From assembly GCA_034336665.1 (NCBI GenBank), contig CM067568.1, positions 15,161,983 through 15,225,982 on the forward strand: a stretch of DNA of 64,000 nucleotides. The letters are read 5' to 3'. Positions 1-10,790 of the stretch are shown here, piece by piece (the first letter of the stretch is position 1; every line of letters begins with the position of its first letter). The position numbers were made by a program, and so were the translations under genes. The notes beneath the pieces were generated by a model. The model ran no database searches and had not been told where the DNA came from. It saw only the letters and a list, made by a program, of their open reading frames with translations. This DNA comes from Luscinia megarhynchos. Its lineage: Eukaryota > Chordata > Aves > Passeriformes > Turdidae.

Positions 1-1601
1 CCGTGCTCACACACACACACTAGGCTGCTTTAAAAAAACCCCAACTGCTGCCTAATGAGTCATTTCCTTCTATTTAAAAAGGGAAAATACACCACATACG
101 CAGCCAAGATTAGGCCAGAGGGTCTTGACTGTGACAAGCACTGTAAATGATCCTCTTTAAAGAGCTCAGAGACCACACAGATGCTACTCTGTGAGGTGGA
201 AACATTAAAGCACGGTCTCTTTTGCCTTACTGGCAGCTGCCACCACGGGCCTGAGTATCAGGGTTACACCTGGAGAAAAGCCTCTCAAAAAGGATACAGT
301 CCCCCAGTGCCCTTCCAAGCAGCCATGCTGTATCTATTTGCTTCTAAAGGTGTCAGGTGAGCACACCTATTTTGGAGGGCAGGTTTCTAGCCATTAGTAG
401 CTGTGCTATGAGCCATGCCTGTGGCCGATGGCATTAACAACAGAGGTGAGCAGACTTTGCCTGGTAGAACTGAAAGGAACCACATTTCTTAGGAGGAGGA
501 CAACGTGAGGACACAGAATCTATTTACACATTTTTGGTTGTTTTCCTGCAATGGCGTGGCAGCTCCCTGCCAGCGCCAGTCTGCACCTTGAACCGTGTTT
601 CCCCTTGGCCCTCCGTGCTGTTTTCCTCCAATTCCAGTCCAGGCACGAAGTACCAGCCAGAAGAACATCTGTCCCCACCTGGGAAAGGCTGTGCTTGCCC
701 GAGCCCTGCCAGAGCAGACCCGCGCTAGCCACAAGAGGGTAGCCTAAGCTAAGCAATCCAGGAGCGAAAGGGTGAAGCCTCGGCAGAGGAGAGGAGCTGC
801 CTGTTGTTAGTGCTGGCTCTCCCCTCGTGGTCCCAAGCCTTTCCAGCCTGAGGATGCAGCCATAAGCACCTAACTATAGATTTTCGAGCTTCATATTCAC
901 ACCAAAAAACCTACCTTGTCAAATATAAACATCTTAGAGCTGGAAGTGAGTGTGGGCAACTTTGGGGAAACCCTGCCCTCGATTTGCTTTCACTTGACCA
1001 CATACTTCTCCATGGGAAAAGCAGCAACAAGGTCTTGCTCTTGAGAGATATCAGGTAAAATCAAGCTCATCACTGAGGTTCAGGCTGCATTTGGCTTTGG
1101 GTACAGCAGTGCAGCTGTGCTGAAGCACAAAGCTCTGGTGACACCATTCTCATCCTCTAGCTCAGGTCTGAGCCACTGCCTGTCAAATCTATCCCTAACA
1201 TGGCACACAGCTAGTTCCCCCCTCCCCAAGCAGAGATTAGTCAATAAATGCATGTCAGAAAGGATTTAGTAATATAATACGATAATACCACGGGCTTTCC
1301 CTGCAACTAGCCTCTAAATCCCCTTGGCATTTTCTGGAAAAGGAATTGCAGCAGAGGATGCTGGCAGTGGCCACGGGGGTGCCCAGCTTGGTGTGCCCTC
1401 CTGTTTGGTACAGAAAGCCACAGCCAGACCCATGGCTCCTTGGCAAACAGAAGGGATCTCAACCACTGCCATAGCGGAGCTGCAAAGGTGGAAGCTCTGC
1501 CTAAAGGGTGACCTGTGGCATCTTCCTGGGCCGGTGGTGATGCCTAGGAGGAGACTCAGGACGCAGGTCCTGTAGCCAGCCCGTGCCCCCTTCCCTTGCA
1601 G
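1..1601 (+). other. TH: TH last intron (3' part)
   Basis: Sequence before the last TH exon. It ends in a pyrimidine-rich acceptor (ccccttcccttgcag, AG at 1600-1601). I searched the translations for the preceding TH exon and did not find it, so it must lie upstream of the window. A short CA repeat sits at about 10-21. Short open frames here are unconserved-looking and are not called. Confidence 0.75.
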
Positions 1602-1761
1602 GAGCTACGCGGCGCACATCAAGCGGCCCTTCTCGGTGAAATACGAGCCCTACACGCACAGCATCGAGCTCCTGGACAGCCCCCAGACCATCCGCCACTC
1701 CCTGGAGAGCGTGAGGGATGAGCTGCACTCGCTGGTGAACGCGCTCAACGCCATCAGTTAG
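1602..1761 (+). CDS. TH: Tyrosine hydroxylase, last coding exon
   Basis: C-terminal 52 codons plus TAG stop of tyrosine 3-monooxygenase, the iron- and tetrahydrobiopterin-dependent enzyme that converts tyrosine to L-DOPA, the rate-limiting step of catecholamine synthesis in neurons and chromaffin cells. The exon opens with the last base of a split Arg codon, then reads [18 protein letters not shown], the conserved end of the catalytic domain. It finishes with a heptad-like amphipathic helix ([19 protein letters not shown]), the tetramerisation helix of this family. The exon boundary matches the last exon of mammalian TH as I know it. The rest of the gene is upstream and outside the window. 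Phenylalanine or tryptophan hydroxylase is unlikely, given the C-terminal sequence and the neighbouring INS and IGF2. Confidence 0.95.
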
Positions 1762-2100
1762 TACAAGAACTGAGCCCCCGCCCCTCCCAGCCCCTAGCCC
1801 TGCCCGCACCCGCTCCCAGCCGGGAATTCCTGCCTGTCTCCAAACGCTGGCGCTGCTGCCTGGCACCACGCGACCCCAACAGCTTCCCACGTCTGTGTGT
1901 AGGGCCACTCGGAGGAGGGCAGCGGGATGCACCCAAGGCCCGCTGGCTTTTTGGGTAGCTTTGCTATTGACTGCTGGAGGAGGCTTAGCGGAGACAAAAA
2001 GCTGACAAGGTGATGTCAAGAGCTGTGTGCTAGGCTCCAGGGTGCAAGGAAGAGGAGAACATCTACTTTATTCAACAACAGTAACAAAAATTATAATTTT
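1762..2100 (+). other. TH: TH 3'UTR (end uncertain)
   Basis: GC-rich sequence after the TH stop that becomes AT-rich near 2060-2110. No canonical AATAAA is visible close to the stop. The 3' end is a guess placed at the AT-rich stretch (ttataattttttaattgc). Confidence 0.4.
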
Positions 2101-2384
2101 TTAATTGCAATTTGAGAGAAAAAATTAATCTGCCTTTTTATATCCCCAAAGAAACAGAGTCTTGTTCTTAGTTCTAATATTACCATCACCTGATGTAGCT
2201 CAGGTGTGTGACTAATGCTATTGCTGGCTGTTTCCAAGGAAGGTAAACATCTGGTTTGGATGCTCAAACCCAGTTTCATGCAGTTTTCAGTGTGGATATT
2301 AACAGCTTGATCTGACCCAAAGCTCTCAGTTTTCCTCCCCCTGCTTTTGCCCTTCTTATCTTCTTGCAGGCTGTCTCATAACTT

Positions 2385-2470
2385 AGCGGTTTGCTCAGAA
2401 GTTTGGCCCAAGGTTATGCAGCTGTGCAGTATCAGAGCTGGGCTTGGGATGTGTGGAGGCTGCTAAACAG
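2385..2470 (-). repeat. MIR-type SINE remnant
   Basis: Read on the - strand, the segment has the MIR-type order: a 'gctgggctt' block, then cagctg, then 'aaccttgggc'. On the + strand this appears as cccaaggttatgcagctgtg followed by cagagctgggcttggg. This is the conserved core seen in old amniote CORE-SINEs. It is diverged; recognition is by eye. Confidence 0.5.
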
Positions 2471-3899
2471 CTGTGGGGAACAGCAAAGGGGAGAATTGCA
2501 CAGAGTTGTTTGCATGATCATTTATAACATTTCTGTGTCGACTTTTGCCACCCTAATCCACGATATATGATTTTTATAATTTCCTCTTTGAAGAACTGCA
2601 AGGCTTGGCAGTGAGGTTTTGGCTGTTAACAGGCTAACATTGTTCTCCAGTGTTACTTCTACTGTGGCTCAGTCATAATAATTTACAATCCATTGCTCTT
2701 TATCCCATTTCAGACCTCCACATACATGTGCTTTACCCCCAGTTCTCTCAAATTTTAACTCCTTAGCTACTGACAGCACTTAGTCTCCTGCCTGCTTCGG
2801 TCTCTCCTTTCTGTTTCTTTTCTCATTTGACCCTGCCTCCTAAATTCCTCCTAAATTGCTTAAAAGGCCATTACTGAAATCATCAGTTTGACACCAGGGC
2901 TAGCTGCTTTTCCTCAAGCTGCTCCTTCTCTTCTGATTGTCCTGCAAACTGATAAAACTACTGAGTTCATTCAGTTATTGTCATTTTAGAGCACTTTTTC
3001 CAAAGCTGCAGCTATGATTTCCCAATCTGGGTGGATCCAGATCGTGAGCTGTAACTCTCAAGGCTCCCTTAAGAGCTGTAACAATTTTTCATTTGGGTTC
3101 TTCAGATATTACTATTAGATTAAGTAGCTGGAGCAAGCTATGAAAGACTAAGGCAGGCTAGGTCATAGTTTGACTATCTAGCTATGAAAATCTTACTGGT
3201 GACTTCAGTAAAACAGACTAAAACAAACAAACAAAAAAAAGATAAAACAAACAGGCAAGCTATAACAATTCTGTCTGTATAGTTAATGCATGGGTTATGA
3301 TCTTGTTAACAAGAGCAGTGCTACTTTACTGGTCTTCAGATTGCTGCTTCTCCTCTCCTTTGGTAGTGTCCAGCTCCTGGCTTGCTGCCCATGAAAGCAG
3401 CAAGGATGCTCCAAACCCTGCAGCAATGCCAGTCATTATCTGCCTTCTTAAATATCTTAAATATCTAAAATTAATGAAATTGTACAAACACATTAATATG
3501 GAGCAAAAAGCCAATCTAGAAATCCTTGAAACTGCAGGAGACCTCAGCTCCTCTGCCTTGCCTTGGAGCTTGCATTGCTGCTCCCTGACTCTGTCAGCTG
3601 CTGCTTTTTAGAGGAGCTGTAGTAAAATCTGCTGTCCTGCAAAAACTGCAAATAAGCCAAACTTGCAGGGTAACCCAGCACCACGAGTATCAAGCACACA
3701 AAGAGATGTGCTGAGCCAGGGGAAGGGGAGCACCAGGAGGGTTCCACTCCCTCACTTTTTGGGACATGAGGCTGAGCAGGGGCAGGCTCTGAGTGGGAGG
3801 GCTCGGGCTGCACAGGCACTAGAGGTGCCTCTCTGGGCCATTTTCAGTGCCTCTGCTCTTGACAAATTCGTGACAGATTCCAGAATTTTTTGGCCCCTT
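2471..3899. other. TH-INS intergenic DNA, no gene seen
   Basis: AT-rich, with scattered stops and no splice-framed coding segment. A - strand open frame at about 3326-3514 has a hydrophobic patch and could be a remnant of the neighbouring antisense retrovirus (env side), but I cannot align it to a known env domain. Confidence 0.5.
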
Positions 3900-4438
3900 A
3901 GGGAGACATCTGAGAAATATGAACCTGTTTGTGTTTACTATTGCCCTCACCTATTTAATATCTTTGAGGGTTTATCTTGCTAGTAACTTACTAGGTCCCC
4001 TTTCACTTTGTCTCTAAGCCTTATTCATTTTAATCTGTTTTAAAATACATTACTTGGCTCCTTATTTCATAACCCAGATATGAATTGGATGCTTACTCTC
4101 TCATTTTACACATTTTTCTCTTGTTGCTTCCTCTACCATAGCATTGCTTTCTTCTTTACCTTGCCATAATATTTTAGACTCTTACACATAGGGTCACTAA
4201 GAGACAGGCTATCCAAACAAAATATGGTAAACCAATCCCTAATCTATCACTGCTTTTGAAGCTACAGGTTGTGAGGTTAGCTTTTTAGCCCATCATTTTG
4301 GATATTGTCCTACAATTGTATTTAGATTATTTTTAACAGTCCAACTCATTTCTTTCTACCATTCTGGGTGCTTGCAGGTGGTAGGGTTTATATAGTCCTT
4401 GCTTAATCCCCAGGGCTACTTATTAAGACTTGAATTCT

Positions 4439-4645
4439 TCACTTAAAACCTCCCCCTTCCCAGCCCTCCCCTCTGTTCATCTTACCCTGTCTCAGGTGCT
4501 GTTCTGTACCTATGAGCAATTTCCTTAACAGCACTGTTACAGTTTCAGCAGCTGTATTCCTTTTAGGTGGAAGAACCTCTGCCTGCCCAGGAAAGGTATT
4601 TATTGTGGCAAACAGATACTGATACCCTTCTTTAATTTGTGACAT
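4439..4645 (-). pseudogene. Retroviral integrase core fragment (broken)
   Basis: The - strand frame begins near 4645 and reads EGYQYLFATINTF, then a PPKRNTA motif. This matches the region around the first catalytic Asp of retroviral integrases, where the family has a 'GYKYLLVxxDTFSGWxEAFPTRKETA'-type pattern. The Asp position carries Asn here (INTF), so even the local active site is lost. A CIRC-type cysteine pair upstream on the same strand fits the HHCC zinc finger. The frame then runs into unrelated low-complexity residues. Degenerate relic of the antisense retrovirus. Confidence 0.65.
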
Positions 4646-4818
4646 TTATTGGGGTGATCCCTTGCCAGTATTTGTCACACTCTTTAGTTTAGCCAATGCA
4701 GTAGACCTGGCAGATTTCTTTTACTAATCCACTTTTGCACACCTTATGCAACTTTTATTTATGCCTTGTGTTTCTTTACTTCATTTGAGGCCAAGTATAA
4801 ACTCTTTGCACTCTTTTC

Positions 4819-4906
4819 AGAGTACCCTGCACTTTTTTATGTAGCTCATTATGACAGTTACCTTAGACAGCCAGAATGAGCTACATAATGAAGTGTAGGA
4901 TGCTCT
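4819..4906 (+). repeat. Imperfect inverted repeat, 32-nt arms
   Basis: Left arm 4819-4850 pairs with right arm 4875-4906 across a 24-nt loop. By hand alignment 27 of 32 positions are Watson-Crick. In RNA copied from the + strand three more become G:U, leaving one C.A and one U.U mismatch. The shared core is atgtagctcatt and its complement. It lies in the antisense integrase N-terminal region. It could be a pre-miRNA-like hairpin, a small inverted-repeat element, or a local inverted duplication. Confidence 0.75.
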
Positions 4907-5809
4907 TACTCAACTGGCCACACTATTCATCCCACTGTTTTTCAGCTGACACCTGACTTGGGCTGCAGTAAACAAAGCCTGAGTTAATTTAGCTACTTGC
5001 TCACTAAATTTTTTCTCAGTATTGCTTGTAGTCTTCACATCACTTTAACATCCTTTACATATATTTTATTCTCAGTCTCCCTCTAAAGCTTGTGAAACAG
5101 AACTCCTGTTTTCTTCATAGGTGTCCCACCATGTGCCTGCCATTGCTTTCCCCCTCATTATGCAACCAGTATTTTGTTCTACTACCAGACAGGAGCTATC
5201 TGTAGAGAGATGTTGGTAGAAGGGTTTGTCTTCTACTCACAGCCTGTAAGCTCCTTGGCATGATCCTTTCTCTACTTTGCCCACTATTTGTTCCCTCATT
5301 CCACTGATAGGACTGTCTTGGGTTATTTTTCCTTTTTGTTCAAATGTAGCACTCCCATGAGGGTGCAGTACCTTTGGATCATTCCTGATTTCCATTCAGA
5401 GGATATCCACACTAATATCCATTTCTTCCCTTTGCATGTAAGAGCAGAGACTGGGATACAGCTGCACTATTGAGGGGAAAAGCCTCAAACTCCATCACAA
5501 CCCTCACTGCCTCTAACCAGATTTTCTCATGGCCAAGGAAACTTTGGTCCAGCCACTGGAGACGACTCATGTGCTACTGGTATCCATTTTCCTCCACTAT
5601 TTCTCTGTAATAGCACTGCTCCCACAGTATCAGCTCGTGTTGAAATTCTTGTTATGAATAATTTCCCTTTAGCTGGGAATTTGGGTGCAGAAGCTTTTCA
5701 AGCAGCTTCTTTCATGTCAGATAAAGCACTGTCTTGGTCTTTGCTCCAGCTCCCTCCCTGCTTCTTCTCCTGTCATTTCCACAAGGCTCTGCTGCTGTTA
5801 GCAAAGATG

Positions 5810-5859
5810 GATACACTGCCATAAGATACTAGCACAGCTATAGATACACTGCCATAAGA
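5810..5859 (+). repeat. Short tandem duplication, 17-nt unit
   Basis: gatacactgccataaga occurs at 5810-5826 and again at 5843-5859, a 33-bp period. A small local duplication just beside the RT relic. Confidence 0.8.
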
Positions 5860-5910
5860 AATTAACTTCTCCCAGCACTCTGAAGAGTTGGGATTGATTA
5901 GTGGGAGTCT

Positions 5911-6249
5911 TCATGTCACAGAAAGCTTAACCTTTCTAGCATTTATCCATCTTCTTGTTTCACCAGTTTCAGAGTCCATGCATTTAATTTGAGGTTGTTT
6001 TAATTGTGCCATATTCAAGTTGACGTTAAATCCCTTTTGCTCTATTAATTTTAAAACCCAGCTACATCTCTCTTGTACCTCTTCTGTAGCTGTGGTTCCC
6101 TGAACATCACCACATAGAGCAATCTCTTTCCTTTGTCCCCTGCACACATCATTCAAACACTTTGCTCACACAAGCGTGTGCAGCAGGGCAGGTGCTCTGC
6201 CCTGTGGGATGCAAGTAAAGGTATATTGTTTATCTCCTAATGTGAAAGC
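5911..6249 (-). pseudogene. Retroviral reverse transcriptase fragment (broken)
   Basis: On the - strand, 6249-6169 reads AFTLGDKQYTFTCIPQG, the 'aFtw..qqytftxLPQGf' motif of retroviral RT palm/fingers, then hits a stop at 6166-6168. The following frame (6156-5911, shifted by one) has CGDVQ, then TEEVQ, then KGFNVNLNMAQLKQPQIKC. This matches the stretch after the catalytic YxDD in class I pols, where the family has 'gyrVs.kKaQl.q.qVtYLG'. The YxDD box itself is missing between the two pieces. Stops, a frameshift and loss of the active site make it an inactive relic. Confidence 0.75.
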
Positions 6250-7610
6250 CACTCTGTCTATTGCTTCCTCCCCTGCATTTTGCCATATGGAAGCTTAGTG
6301 TGAGTCGTGGGGGTGCATTTGTGCCATGCCTCTCCTAATTCACCCCCTGTCCAAGGAGCCTGACTCAGCCTCAGGGCTGCCAGGGACCGTGGAGACACCT
6401 GTGCTCCACTGGGAGGGGTTGGCTGGAGCATGGTATCATGTCCTGCTGCTCATGTCCACGACATCCAAGCAGGTCCCTATCAGTTTATTAAACACAGTCC
6501 ATCTTCCTCGAGTTTATGGACTGGTAGTGATTGTACCAACTGGATCCTTGTCCCGCCATCCTGCTGGGCAATTTGATTAAATGGCCATGGTGGCAAGATT
6601 AAAGGTTTAGCAAGGAGATGCCCAGAGTACAATGTATAAAAGCTGGTGGAGCACACACTCTAATCAATTTACCACTTAATCTCCATTTAATTCTAAGTAT
6701 AAGCAGTTTCTCTACTGTTGTGATTCCTTTCAGAGGCTTCATATCTGCAGCTACCTGCCTTGGGGTCATTTTTTCTCATTTTAACAGCTACAGCAGTTTG
6801 ATCTGCCATACTCATCTATCCCAGGACAGCATGTGGAGTCTTTGTGGGATAGGCTGCTATTCTCAACTTCTCTTTCTTTTCCCATTTGCCCATATCATCC
6901 TTGACATCATCTTCCTGTGATGGCTCCCGATCCAGTTCTCTACACCATTTTCTGGAGCTCCAGCAGTTATTTTTAATTTTTGCATCCCAATCTGCTTTTG
7001 CAAGTGTCTAATTTTAGCTTTGCATTTACTATGATCAGGTCCCTTTTGAGCTCTCCCTTGCTCCAGGGCGAATCACTGCACTATATATGTTAATCACCCT
7101 CCTTACTTCTGTAGTTCTTCCTTCTCTTTTCCCGAATTCATCCAACTCTCTAATTGCCATTGCACATCCTTATTGCCTTTTGTGCCACTAGATGGTATTC
7201 CTTTTCTAAAGACAAGCTTATTTCAAGTCACTGGATAGACCCTTTCAAAACACGGTTTTCCCACTGCTGATGTTTTGATGTTGCCTTGGTATAGATTATT
7301 GCTGTTTCCTGCAACAGTCCCACTAATAGGAGCAGTGAATCCTTGAGTCTCTTCTCATCCACTCTCTCATATCAGAAACATTTGGTCTCTATCACCCATC
7401 GGCTTCCTGTGGGCTAGAGAGGCACCCACAGCCCCTGCTGTAATCTATGATATTGTTGGGATTTCCTGCAGCCCTTCAGTATTCCTGGTTTTAGGCTTTT
7501 TCCTGAGTTGTTTTGGATTTTTCCCATGCTTTCAATTTTGTCTTAAGGTGTCCCTCAAGTATTGTGCACAAGGCTGGTTAGGTTTGCAGAGCTGCTTTGA
7601 ACAAGATTGT

Positions 7611-7690
7611 AGAATCACAGAGTGGTTTGGGTTCCAACCCCCTGCCACAGGCAGGGAACCTTCCAGGTTACTCAGAGCTCAGAGCTTGGC
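7611..7690 (-). mobile_element. CR1 LINE 3' fragment
   Basis: agaatcacagagtggtttgg followed by ttccaaccccctgccacagg and a gcagggaaccttccagg block is the reverse complement of the avian CR1 3' end. An internal deletion removes the usual 'ggaagggacctt..catctag' block. Truncated, non-coding. Confidence 0.8.
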
Positions 7691-8924
7691 CTCGAGATCC
7701 CTCAGAGAAAGACTGTGAGGATCTACCCAGTCACACATTTCACTAAAAGGTGTTATGAATTCCCTTTTCCTAGCCGTGGAGCAGATTTGTGGGATGATGT
7801 GGCTGCTTAGAGCTCATGTCCTTCGGGTGGGTCACGGGATCCTTCACGCCGTCCCCCCAAACCTCACCAAACGTGACTGCAAGCTCTGTGAAAAGTGGCT
7901 GGGGAAAGCCAAAGTGATGGGCCAGCCCAGGTTAAACCCTCCCCTAGGTGGAGCACGGGCTGGCAGGGGAGGAAGAAAGGGGAAAAGCCTTCCTCAGAGC
8001 CAGGCCCAGCACCCCCTGCGGTGTGTGCCTGCCTCAGTGCCTCGCTGAGCGGTCTCACTGCTGTCACTGCTGCTGCTGCTGCTGTGGGTGGATCTGTCTG
8101 TCTGTCTCTCTGTGTAAAGAAATATGAAACAGAATTATTTTTCATTTTGGAATCGTGCTGCTGCTCACATGATATTAAGAATAAAAAAATATATTTCTGG
8201 TCTAGCATCCTGAGTTTGACTCTGGCATCCTTCTGCTGTCCAGATTCAGGTCGGCTGCCTTGCCTGTGGGTAGCATGCAAAATCCAGCCTGGGGCACGTT
8301 GTGGTGGAAGACCTGCAACTTGTGCTCGTGCACAATGTTCATTTGGAGGTGGAAAATGCTTTGTAGACGAGATGATCTAAGCCTTTCTTTGGCAGGATAT
8401 TACCAATTGCACAATTATGCATGAAACAGTAGTTGGGAGGTCTCTTTTAAACAGTAAAACACCAGGGGACTTGCCTTCACTAAATACATTTTCTCCCAGT
8501 GTTTCTCACTGTTTCTGTGTCTGCTGCATCCAAGTGGATGGGGAGCAGGATGCCCAGGAGTTGGGATGCACATCCAGAGACCAGATGATATGCCCAGTCC
8601 CTTCAGTGTTTCCTACTCCGGAGTTATCCTCATGGTAAAGGAAACTCATTCCAGTCACTACTGCAAGCCTGGCTTTTACATGGAAGCCAGACCCTTTCTC
8701 TTGTTAAAATCCCTTCCAGAATCATGCACAGAGGTGGATTAATGTACTGCCGGCACAGGTCTGGGCCATGCATCCAGGCACCCCAGCACACTCCGAGAGG
8801 GAGTTTCCTAATTTAGGACTTGTAAGGATACCCTGTATCTTCAACAGTGCTCGTTAAAGTGTTACAGCTGTAATGAATTCATCTTCATTACATGCTTGGG
8901 AGGTAGAGGAGTACTCTTGTCCCT
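7691..8924. other. Intergenic DNA, no gene seen
   Basis: Mixed composition, with a short gctgctgctgctg run near 8061 and a tctgtctgtc run near 8095. Open frames overlap in several phases without family resemblance. Nothing else recognised. Confidence 0.5.
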
Positions 8925-9075
8925 GTAAAAAGCTGACAGATAAAAGGAGGCAGAGAATCAGAGACCCAGACCAGGCACAGAGCCGGAAAAGTAATTACAT
9001 GCCTAAACAGCTTTGGGAAGAAGCGTCTAAGTGGCAGATCTGGGGCTTGAACCTCTGTCAGCCCCCTCAGGACCA
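8925..9075 (-). repeat. MIR-type SINE remnant
   Basis: The + strand shows gataaaaggaggcagagaat, later taagtggcagatctggggct followed by tgaacctctgtc. This is the order found in reverse-complemented MIR ('aggcacagagaggttaagtg ... agtggcagagctgggattcgaac'). Diverged. Confidence 0.5.
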
Positions 9076-10259
9076 AATCTTTCTTCTTGTGCCGCGGTGG
9101 TAGGGATCAGAAGAGCTCAATTATTCACCAGCGCTGCAGCCGCAGGTATGCGCGCACACACGCACCGCCTCCCCGGGGAGGGGAGCTGGTTCGGATAAGG
9201 CTGCGCCTGACCTGAGCTGTCACTCGTGCTGCTAATCCAGCTCAAAACAGGCTCGGCTTTTCCCCCAGGGACCAGAATGGGTACTGCGCTTTCCGCTGCA
9301 AGGAATTTGGTTTTCGGTTTTCCGACACTTGCTCGTTACAGTGTTTGGAAGAGCGCTAGGTTTTCTAGGTGGAAAGATGATCTTTTGACATTTTTCTGGC
9401 ACAGCTGAAAGCAGAAAGTGTCTGAAATGCTTTGAAAACTGATCAGGAGGGGAGTTTGGGTGGTGATCTTTTTTGTTTTGTTTTGTTCTGGTTTTGTTGT
9501 TGTTTTTAACCGAATAGAGAGGCTTGCAAAAATTGAGGGATTGAAGAGCCCAGATGTGCTACTGTAGCCTTGCAGCCTTCTCACCGTGCAGCTGGTGGGG
9601 CTGGCGGTGACAGGTCAATAAAACAAGCGTTTGGAGATTAGATGTTTTTCAGTCTAGCAAGTGCTGTGCTCCAAATGGACGAGGATTTCCTCCCGTGTCT
9701 CTTAACCAATTCACTTTGAACATCTTGTGTAAGGTGTAAATCACCCAGGGGCAGCTGCAGCACATGCACATGTTTATTTCTGCACATCCAAAAAAAATCC
9801 ATGCACGTCCCAACAGGGATGGATGGGACCCACTCAGACTCCTTGTGCATCCCCCGAATTCTCTGCTCCAGGGCTGTAGAGGGTTTGGGTCTCTAAGTTT
9901 TCCCTAATCCAAAACACTCTCTGCAGCTCCAACCTAATTGGAATTAAACCTAAACTACAGCAATGCTGAACAGGCCAGGTGGTGAACTCCATTCTCTGAT
10001 GGATTCAAGGCCCATCCTCATTGATTTTTCTGGAGGAATAATGACAGAAAATCTTTTTTCTCCTGACATTATTTCTACTCGGTGTCTTTGTGATTATTTT
10101 CTCTGGGCACAGCAGGGTGAATTGATCTACAAAATATTTTCAGGGAGGGTGAAGGATTAAGTATCCTGCACAGATACTTCAATGCAACAGTTGTTACCCA
10201 GGGCTGTGAGAGAAAAACAGGGTGGGGTAAGGGGAGTTGTTCATTTTCCTTCCACTAAG
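9076..10259. other. Intergenic DNA, no gene seen
   Basis: Contains a T/G-rich stretch near 9470-9510 and an otherwise unremarkable sequence. No coding exon supported. Confidence 0.5.
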
Positions 10260-10790
10260 GTCAGCCTTAAATAACTCTCCCACCTCCCTCGGAGGCTGAG
10301 ACGAGATAATAAGACAAAAATGTCAGAGCAAAGCACGGGGCCCCTCTATTTACAGCAAAGGCCAAATCGCTAACCAACAGATCGGAGCTTGCTTTCTAAA
10401 CACCGATAAGCGGCAACTTTGAATTAGCAGCCCCGGTTCCTCTGCCGCTGTAAATCAGCCTGACCCCGAGTGCCCGCAGCACCCCAGTGCCTCCCCCCAG
10501 CCAGGGGCTCTCCGGCGGGAGGAGGGGGCTGCAGCTCCGGGCTTAACCCTCCTGGCCCCGGAGATCGCTGTGCCTGGCTCCGAGCAGCCCCCGCTCCCCC
10601 CGCCAGCCCCCTATCGCCAGCGAGCCTTATCAGCGGGATTTACACCTCCTTGTCTAGGAGCCCGCAGGAAAGCCCGTGGACTAGTTACCGATGTGCATCC
10701 AAATCCCTAAAGTAGCTTTAAGTGCTCAAAACAATCCGCTTACCCAGCGATAATTAATGGTATCAGACCCGGGAGTTCCCGTTCCCTGGC
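10260..10790. promoter_or_regulatory. Candidate enhancer upstream of INS
   Basis: A GC-richer block that stands out from AT-rich flanks. It has GATA-type motifs at about 10304 (agataa), 10405 (gataag) and 10628 (ttatca), a forkhead-like taaaca near 10397, and an AT-core homeodomain-like site (gataattaat) near 10748. No splice-framed coding segment is visible. The role is inferred from motif density and its position about 5.7 kb upstream of INS; there is no functional evidence in the sequence. Confidence 0.35.

Larger units (their letters stand above)
3900..7560 (-). mobile_element. Decayed endogenous retrovirus, antisense
   Basis: The - strand holds pol fragments in the expected 5'-3' order: reverse transcriptase near 6.25-5.9 kb, then integrase zinc-finger-like and catalytic-core pieces near 4.8-4.44 kb. 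A possible nucleocapsid knuckle remnant (KGPDHSKCK) lies near 7.05 kb on the gag side. The motifs read most like class I (gamma-type) elements, and the RT-to-integrase spacing of about 1.6 kb is close to a normal pol. The element is riddled with stops and frameshifts, has no intact gene and no recognisable LTR pair, so its boundaries are approximate. It cannot encode a functional protein. Confidence 0.7.

Noticed and set aside
1..1601. Penultimate TH exon
   Set aside because: No frame matches the conserved TH sequence that precedes the last exon; it must lie upstream of the window.
3326..3819. Two - strand frames with hydrophobic stretches as retroviral env
   Set aside because: Position fits env of the antisense element, but no disulfide or fusion-peptide motif could be aligned with confidence.
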